Positions 58,687 to 64,000 of a DNA stretch of 64,000 nucleotides are shown one piece after another (position 1 is the stretch's first letter; each line of letters starts with the position of its first letter). Below the pieces are notes generated by a model. It was not told the origin of the DNA, made no database searches, and saw only the letters and a list, made by a program, of their open reading frames with translations. Source of the DNA: Pseudomonas plecoglossicida NBRC 103162 = DSM 15088. GTDB lineage: Bacteria; Pseudomonadota; Gammaproteobacteria; Pseudomonadales; Pseudomonadaceae. The stretch lies in assembly GCF_000730665.1 (NCBI RefSeq), contig NZ_BBIV01000006.1:62001-126000 (forward strand), written 5' to 3'. The position numbers were made by a program, and so were the translations under genes.

Positions 58687-60579
58687 GTGGATTTCCCTTC
58701 CCGTTTTGAAGTGATCGTCATCGGCGGCGGCCATGCCGGTACCGAGGCTGCGCTTGCGTCTGCACGCATGGGTGTGAAAACCCTGCTGCTGACCCATAAC
58801 GTGGAAACCCTCGGTCACATGAGCTGCAACCCGGCGATCGGTGGCATCGGCAAAAGCCATCTGGTCAAGGAGATCGATGCGCTCGGCGGTGCAATGGCAC
58901 TGGCCACCGACAAGAGCGGCATCCAGTTCCGTATCCTGAACAACCGCAAAGGCCCGGCCGTACGCGCTACCCGGGCACAGGCGGACCGCGCCATCTACAA
59001 GGCGGTGGTGCGTGAAATCCTGGAAAACCAGCCGAACCTGTGGATATTCCAGCAGTCCTGCGATGACCTGATCGTCGAACAGGACCAGGTCAAGGGCGTG
59101 GTCACGCAGATGGGCCTGCGTTTCTTCGCCGAACAGGTGGTGCTGACGACCGGTACCTTCCTCGGCGGGCTTATCCACATTGGTCTGCAGAACCACTCCG
59201 GTGGCCGCGCCGGTGATCCACCCGCCATTGCCCTGGCCCACCGCATGCGTGAATTGCCGCTGCGCGTTGGCCGGCTGAAAACCGGTACGCCGCCGCGTAT
59301 CGACGGGCGTTCCGTGGACTTCTCGGTAATGACCGAGCAGCCTGGCGACACGCCGATCCCGGTGATGTCGTTCATGGGCAACGCGCAGATGCACCCGCGC
59401 CAGGTCAGCTGCTGGATTACCCACACCAATGCGCGCACCCACGAGATCATCGCCTCGAACCTCGACCGTTCGCCGATGTACTCCGGTGTCATCGAAGGCG
59501 TAGGCCCGCGCTACTGTCCGTCGATCGAAGACAAGATCCATCGCTTCGCCGACAAGGAAAGCCACCAGGTGTTCATCGAGCCGGAAGGCCTGACCACCCA
59601 TGAGCTCTATCCCAACGGTATTTCCACTTCGCTGCCGTTCGACGTGCAGCTGGAGCTGGTCCGCTCGATCCGCGGCATGGAAAATGCCCACATCGTGCGC
59701 CCGGGCTATGCCATCGAATACGACTACTTCGATCCGCGTGACCTGAAGTACAGCCTCGAGACCAAGGTCATCGGCGGCCTGTTCTTTGCCGGCCAGATCA
59801 ACGGCACCACCGGTTACGAAGAAGCCGGCGCCCAGGGCTTGCTGGCCGGTACCAACGCCGCACTGCGTGCACAAGGCCGCGAGAGCTGGTGTCCACGCCG
59901 CGACGAGGCCTACATCGGTGTGCTGGTCGACGACCTGATCACCTTGGGTACCCAGGAGCCGTACCGCATGTTCACTTCGCGTGCCGAGTACCGGCTGATC
60001 CTGCGCGAAGACAACGCCGACCTGCGTCTGACCGAGAAAGGTCGTGAGCTTGGCCTGATCGATGACGAGCGCTGGGCCGCCTTCTGCACCAAGCGCGATG
60101 GCATCGAACGCGAGGAGCAGCGCCTGAAATCCACCTGGGTGCGCCCGAATACCCCGCAAGGCCAGGCCGTTGTGGATAGGTTCGGCACCCCGTTGAGCCA
60201 CGAGTACAGCCTGCTCAACCTGCTGGCACGGCCGGAAATCGACTACGCCGGGCTGATCGAGGCGACCGGCGGTGACGTCATCGATCCACAGGTTGCCGAG
60301 CAGGTCGAGATCAAGACCAAGTACGCCGGCTACATCGACCGCCAGCAGGACGAGATCGCCCGACTGCGCGCCAGTGAAGACACTCGCCTGCCTGTGGATA
60401 TCGACTACACCACGATTTCCGGCCTTTCGAAGGAAATTCAGGGCAAGCTGGGGCAGACCCGCCCGGAGACCCTGGGCCAGGCTTCGCGTATCCCGGGCGT
60501 CACGCCGGCGGCGATTTCACTGTTGCTGATTCATCTGAAAAAACGCGGCGCTGGCCGCGAATTGGAGCAAAGCGCTTGA
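58687..60579 (+). CDS. mnmG: tRNA uridine-5-carboxymethylaminomethyl(34) synthesis enzyme
   Basis: FAD-dependent partner of MnmE in cmnm5U34 synthesis. The 630-residue protein has the FAD loop [19 protein letters not shown] (residue 9), the [13 protein letters not shown] block (about 205), the Cys loops (SCWITHTN about 245), and the C-terminal helical domain (about 540-630). The start is one of two consecutive GTG codons (58684 or 58687) after GAGG. The stop codon overlaps the rsmG TTG start. Confidence 0.96.
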   Translation: MDFPSRFEVIVIGGGHAGTEAALASARMGVKTLLLTHNVETLGHMSCNPAIGGIGKSHLVKEIDALGGAMALATDKSGIQFRILNNRKGPAVRATRAQADRAIYKAVVREILENQPNLWIFQQSCDDLIVEQDQVKGVVTQMGLRFFAEQVVLTTGTFLGGLIHIGLQNHSGGRAGDPPAIALAHRMRELPLRVGRLKTGTPPRIDGRSVDFSVMTEQPGDTPIPVMSFMGNAQMHPRQVSCWITHTNARTHEIIASNLDRSPMYSGVIEGVGPRYCPSIEDKIHRFADKESHQVFIEPEGLTTHELYPNGISTSLPFDVQLELVRSIRGMENAHIVRPGYAIEYDYFDPRDLKYSLETKVIGGLFFAGQINGTTGYEEAGAQGLLAGTNAALRAQGRESWCPRRDEAYIGVLVDDLITLGTQEPYRMFTSRAEYRLILREDNADLRLTEKGRELGLIDDERWAAFCTKRDGIEREEQRLKSTWVRPNTPQGQAVVDRFGTPLSHEYSLLNLLARPEIDYAGLIEATGGDVIDPQVAEQVEIKTKYAGYIDRQQDEIARLRASEDTRLPVDIDYTTISGLSKEIQGKLGQTRPETLGQASRIPGVTPAAISLLLIHLKKRGAGRELEQSA

Positions 60580-61226
60580 GTTCCCTGGTCACCCCGCAAC
60601 ACGCAGAAGAGTTGTCCACAGGCGCGCGCCAGCTTGGCATCGAGTTGAGCGCGCAGCAGCACGAAGCGCTGCTGGGCTACCTGGCCCTGTTGATCAAATG
60701 GAACAAAGCCTACAACCTGACCGCCGTGCGCGATCCTGACGAAATGGTTTCCCGCCATCTGCTCGACAGCCTCAGCGTCATGCCGTTTATCCACAGCGAC
60801 CGCGACAGCTGGCTCGATGTCGGCAGCGGCGGTGGCATGCCGGGCATTCCGTTGGCTATCCTGCATCCGCACAAACAGGTGACGGTGCTGGACGCCAATG
60901 GCAAAAAGACCCGCTTCCTGACCCAGGTGAAAATGGAACTGAAACTGGACAACCTCACGGTTATCCACAGCCGGGTCGAGGTCTTCCAGCCCGCGCAGCC
61001 GTTCAGCGGCATCATCTCCCGCGCTTTCAGCAGCATGGAGAACTTCACCAACTGGACCCGCCATCTGGGCGACACCGGGACGCAATGGCTTGCAATGAAG
61101 GGGCTGCATCCTGCCGATGAACTGGTAGCATTGCCCGCAGACTTCACAGTGGAAAGCGAGCAGGCCCTGACCGTTCCAGGTTGCCAGGGCCAGCGCCATC
61201 TGCTGATACTGCGCCGCAAGGCATGA
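60576..61226 (+). CDS. rsmG: 16S rRNA (guanine-527-N7)-methyltransferase
   Basis: Methylates G527 near the streptomycin site. The 216-residue protein has the SAM-binding block [20 protein letters not shown] (about residue 70) followed by [14 protein letters not shown]. The only fitting start is TTG at 60576, overlapping the mnmG stop codon (TTGA). Two perfect DnaA-box 9-mers, at 60787 and 60961, occur within the gene. parA follows 18 bp later. Confidence 0.96.
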   Translation: MSSLVTPQHAEELSTGARQLGIELSAQQHEALLGYLALLIKWNKAYNLTAVRDPDEMVSRHLLDSLSVMPFIHSDRDSWLDVGSGGGMPGIPLAILHPHKQVTVLDANGKKTRFLTQVKMELKLDNLTVIHSRVEVFQPAQPFSGIISRAFSSMENFTNWTRHLGDTGTQWLAMKGLHPADELVALPADFTVESEQALTVPGCQGQRHLLILRRKA

Positions 61227-61244
61227 CTGGGAACACACGCAACA

Positions 61245-62036
61245 ATGGCTAAGGTATTCGCAATCGCGAACCAGAAAGGTGGAGTGGGCAAGACCACCAC
61301 CTGTATCAATCTTGCAGCATCGCTGGCCGCGACCAAGCGTCGTGTGCTGCTGATCGACCTCGATCCGCAGGGCAACGCCACCATGGGCAGCGGTGTGGAC
61401 AAACATGAACTCGAGCATTCGGTCTACGACCTGCTGATCGGCGAATGCGACCTTGCCCAGGCCATGCACTACTCCGAGCACGGCGGCTTCCAGCTGCTGC
61501 CGGCCAACCGCGACCTGACCGCCGCGGAAGTCGTGCTGCTGGAAATGCAGGTCAAGGAGAGCCGCTTGCGCAATGCGCTGGCGCCGATCCGCGAGAACTA
61601 CGACTACATCCTCATCGACTGTCCGCCGTCGTTGTCGATGCTGACGCTGAACGCCCTGGTCGCTTCCGATGGCGTGATCATCCCGATGCAGTGCGAGTAC
61701 TACGCACTGGAGGGTCTCAGCGACCTTGTGGATAACATCAAGCGCATCGCCGCTCGTCTGAATCCTCAGCTGAAGATCGAAGGCCTGCTGCGGACCATGT
61801 ACGACCCGCGCCTGAGCCTGAACAACGATGTTTCGGCACAGCTCAAGGAACACTTCGGCGAACAGCTTTACGACACGGTCATTCCGCGCAACATCCGCTT
61901 GGCCGAGGCCCCGAGCTTCGGCATGCCGGCGCTGGCCTACGACAAGCAATCGCGCGGCGCGCTCGCCTACCTGGCCCTGGCCGGGGAACTGGTACGCCGT
62001 CAACGCCGTCAATCACGCACTGCACAAACAACTTAA
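61245..62036 (+). CDS. parA: Chromosome partitioning ATPase ParA (Soj)
   Basis: DNA-binding Walker ATPase that moves ParB-parS complexes. The 263-residue protein has the deviant Walker A IANQKGGVGKTTT (residue 7), Walker A' and B in LLIDLDPQGNAT and LIDCPPSLSMLTLNAL, and no N-terminal helix-turn-helix, as in chromosomal ParA. It lies between rsmG and parB; parB starts 9 bp after it. Its targets, two parS sites, are within recF. Confidence 0.97.
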   Translation: MAKVFAIANQKGGVGKTTTCINLAASLAATKRRVLLIDLDPQGNATMGSGVDKHELEHSVYDLLIGECDLAQAMHYSEHGGFQLLPANRDLTAAEVVLLEMQVKESRLRNALAPIRENYDYILIDCPPSLSMLTLNALVASDGVIIPMQCEYYALEGLSDLVDNIKRIAARLNPQLKIEGLLRTMYDPRLSLNNDVSAQLKEHFGEQLYDTVIPRNIRLAEAPSFGMPALAYDKQSRGALAYLALAGELVRRQRRQSRTAQTT

Positions 62037-62045
62037 GGAATCCGC

Positions 62046-62918
62046 ATGGCCGTTAAGAAACGGGGTCTCGGACGTGGGTTGGATGCACTGCTCAGTGGTC
62101 CTTCCGTCAGCGCGCTCGAAGAGCAGGCTGTCAAGATCGACCAGAAAGAACTGCAACACCTGCCAGTCGAGCTGATCCAGCGCGGCAAGTACCAGCCGCG
62201 CCGGGACATGGATCCCGAAGCGCTGGAAGAACTCGCGCACTCGATTCGCAACCATGGCGTGATGCAACCGATCGTGGTTCGCCCGATCGATGGCAACCGC
62301 TTCGAGATCATCGCCGGTGAGCGCCGCTGGCGCGCCACCCAGCAGGCCGGCCTGGACAGCATCCCGGCGATGGTCCGGGAAGTGCCGGACGAAGCTGCCA
62401 TTGCCATGGCGCTGATCGAGAACATTCAGCGCGAGGACCTCAACCCGCTGGAAGAGGCCCTGGCGTTGCAACGCCTGCAGCAAGAGTTCGAACTGACCCA
62501 GCAACAGGTCGCGGATGCCGTGGGCAAGTCGCGGGTCACCGTGGCCAACTTGCTGCGCCTGATCTCGCTGCCCGAAGCCATCAAGACCATGCTCGCCCAC
62601 GGCGATCTGGAAATGGGCCATGCGCGTGCATTGCTCGGCCTGGAGGAAGATCGACAGGAAGAGGGGGCGCGACATGTTGTCGCACGCGGCCTCACCGTGC
62701 GCCAAACCGAGGCACTGGTGCGCCAGTGGCTCAGCGGCAAACCTGATCCGGTCGAACCGAGCAAACCTGATCCGGATATCGAGCGCCTTGAACAGCGGCT
62801 TGCAGAGCGCCTGGGCTCGCCCGTGCAGATACGCCACGGCAACAAGGGAAAAGGCCAGTTGGTTATTCGTTACAACTCGCTTGACGAGTTGCAGGGCGTC
62901 CTTGCTCACATCCGCTGA
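62046..62918 (+). CDS. parB: Chromosome partitioning protein ParB
   Basis: CTPase that loads on parS and slides. The 290-residue protein begins KKRGLGRGLDALL, the ParA-contacting end. The ParB/CTPase motifs are PGKYQPRRDMDPE-type (about residue 40), IIAGERRWRATQ (about 95) and ALIENIQREDLNPLEEA (about 123). A central helix-turn-helix lies at QQVADAVGKSRVTVANLLRL, and a C-terminal dimerisation domain follows. Perfect parS lies at 49970-49985. Confidence 0.97.
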   Translation: MAVKKRGLGRGLDALLSGPSVSALEEQAVKIDQKELQHLPVELIQRGKYQPRRDMDPEALEELAHSIRNHGVMQPIVVRPIDGNRFEIIAGERRWRATQQAGLDSIPAMVREVPDEAAIAMALIENIQREDLNPLEEALALQRLQQEFELTQQQVADAVGKSRVTVANLLRLISLPEAIKTMLAHGDLEMGHARALLGLEEDRQEEGARHVVARGLTVRQTEALVRQWLSGKPDPVEPSKPDPDIERLEQRLAERLGSPVQIRHGNKGKGQLVIRYNSLDELQGVLAHIR

Positions 62919-62963
62919 AACAATTCCCGTTGTAGCGCGCAGTCGGAAATCACTACCGAAGAG

Positions 62964-62992
62964 TTGAATAGGGGTTAATCCACCCCTATACT
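62964..62992 (+). promoter_or_regulatory. atp operon promoter
   Basis: TTGAAT (62964-62969), exactly 17 bp, then TATACT (62987-62992). The spacer carries an inverted repeat AGGGG-TTAATCCA-CCCCT that could be an operator. It lies 75 bp before the atpI start codon and marks the start of the ATP synthase operon. Confidence 0.8.
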
Positions 62993-63067
62993 CTGCGCGC
63001 ATTTTGTCGGCACAAATTATGCCAAGTCATAACTGACTTGTTGGTCGACTTCCGAGGAGCAGTTGTG

Positions 63068-63475
63068 ATGGAAATCCGCACGCCAAACCGCCTGCCTTTC
63101 CATCGCTGGGCGGTTTTTCCGGTACTGCTGGCTCAATTCGTCGTACTACTGCTGGCAACCTTGGTGTTGTGGCAGTGGAAAGGGGCGGTCAGTGGATATT
63201 CAGGCCTTTGCGGAGGTTTGATTGCCTGGCTGCCCAATGTGTATTTCGCCTGGAAGGCTTTTCGCTTCAGCGGGGCTCGGGCGGCACAAGCTATCGTCAA
63301 GTCGTTTTACGCGGGCGAGGCAGGCAAGATGATTTTGACGGCAGTGCTTTTTGCACTGACCTTCGCAGGAGTGAAGCCATTGGCGCCGTTGGCAGTATTC
63401 GGCGTCTTCGTGTTGACCCTTTTGGTCAGCTGGTTCGCGCCCCTGCTGATGAATAAAAGACTTTCGAGACCTTAG
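63068..63475 (+). CDS. atpI: ATP synthase protein I
   Basis: Product of 135 residues with four hydrophobic segments (about 18-38, 45-65, 83-103, 107-127), typical of AtpI, which helps assemble the c-ring of F-type ATP synthase. GAGGAG lies about ten bases before the ATG at 63068. First gene of the atp operon; atpB follows 16 bp later. Confidence 0.95.
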   Translation: MEIRTPNRLPFHRWAVFPVLLAQFVVLLLATLVLWQWKGAVSGYSGLCGGLIAWLPNVYFAWKAFRFSGARAAQAIVKSFYAGEAGKMILTAVLFALTFAGVKPLAPLAVFGVFVLTLLVSWFAPLLMNKRLSRP

Positions 63476-63491
63476 GGCGTTTGAGGCAACC

Positions 63492-64000
63492 ATGGCAGCA
63501 GAAACCGCTTCGGGCTATATCCAGCACCACTTGCAGAACCTGACCTACGGTCAACTACCAGACGGCAGCTGGGGCTTCGCCCATTCGGCTGCAGAAGCCA
63601 AGGCAATGGGCTTCTGGGCGTTCCACCTGGACACCCTGGGTTGGTCCGTCGCGCTGGGTCTGATCTTCCTGTTCATCTTCCGCATGGCGGCCAAGAAGGC
63701 GACTTCCGGTCAGCCTGGTGGTCTGCAGAACTTCGTGGAAGTGATGGTGGACTTCGTCCACGGCAGCGTGAAGGACTCCTTCCACGGCCGTAGCCCGGTG
63801 ATCGCACCGCTGGCGCTGACCATCTTCGTCTGGGTATTCCTGATGAACGCCATCGACCTGGTACCGGTCGACTGGATTCCTCAGCTGGCCATCCTGATCT
63901 CCGGTGATCCGCACATTCCGTTCCGCGCCGTGTCGACCACCGACCCGAACGCGACCCTGGCCATGGCCTTCTGCGTGTTCGCCCTGATCATCTTCTACAG
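63492..64000 (+). CDS. atpB: F0F1 ATP synthase subunit a (truncated by the window end)
   Basis: The first 169 codons are in the window. The sequence begins [19 protein letters not shown], has the first membrane helices ([17 protein letters not shown] and [18 protein letters not shown]) and PVDWIPQL, all typical of subunit a, the proton-channel partner of the c-ring. The essential Arg lies beyond the window. AGGCAACC precedes the ATG at 63492. Confidence 0.97.
   Translation, partial: MAAETASGYIQHHLQNLTYGQLPDGSWGFAHSAAEAKAMGFWAFHLDTLGWSVALGLIFLFIFRMAAKKATSGQPGGLQNFVEVMVDFVHGSVKDSFHGRSPVIAPLALTIFVWVFLMNAIDLVPVDWIPQLAILISGDPHIPFRAVSTTDPNATLAMAFCVFALIIFY

Overview
The window is the replication-origin region of a fluorescent Pseudomonas, most likely of the P. 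putida group. The evidence is the gene order atpI-parB-parA-rsmG-mnmG-mnmE-yidC-yidD-rnpA-rpmH-oriC-dnaA-dnaN-recF-gyrB, high G+C with strong G/C third positions, parS sites of the TGTTCCACGTGGAACA type, P. putida-type REP elements (GCCGGCAAGCCGGCTCCCACA) and a trpI-trpBA divergon. No tRNA, rRNA, CRISPR array, prophage or intact insertion sequence was seen.

Layout. 1-10 kb: two Pseudomonas genes of unknown function, a 5'-truncated SulP transporter gene abutting a beta-carbonic anhydrase gene, an SOS-type (LexA box) radical SAM gene, two tandem M3 oligopeptidases (prlC and a diverged paralogue) with a yheV-like zinc-ribbon gene, and a gamma-carbonic anhydrase. 10-20 kb: a HAD phosphatase, a lipoprotein peptidase, two paralogous small lipoproteins, OsmC, a flavin monooxygenase, dodecin, a DUF883 membrane protein and trpI/trpBA. 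20-27 kb: a deletion scar joining a LysR 3' end to the 3' end of a choline ABC binding-protein gene, then SulP, aroE, hemF, a quinone reductase, a DUF3077 gene with an elaborate non-coding leader, tsaC and dprA. 27-38 kb: core genes def-fmt-rsmB-trkA, lpxL-like, tag, glyQS, gmhB and plsC. 38-47 kb: an MFS transporter, a GMC oxidoreductase, a LysR regulator, and a sulfide-oxidation operon (persulfide dioxygenase-like, sulfide:quinone reductase, TauE exporter) opposite a FisR-type sigma-54 regulator. 47-64 kb: the origin region proper, ending inside atpB.

How the parts work together. dnaA-dnaN-recF-gyrB form one leftward cluster. rpmH-rnpA-yidD-yidC-mnmE, then mnmG-rsmG-parA-parB, then the atp operon run rightward from the dnaA/rpmH intergenic region. 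Two parS sites lie inside recF about 11 kb from parAB. The dnaA/rpmH and mnmE/mnmG gaps share a homologous module (a DnaA box, then an AT-rich block with a common pattern), so there appear to be two related origin-like modules. Perfect DnaA boxes are also scattered through neighbouring genes.

No unambiguous new multi-gene defence or metabolic system was found. The leads judged most worth following are the duplicated origin-like module, the interleaved inverted repeats upstream of the DUF3077 gene, the choline-sulfate locus scar, the halved sulP gene, the three-hairpin convergent-gene repeats and the orphan protein at 957-2045. Names rest on reading motifs and on remembered family sequences; no database search was run.
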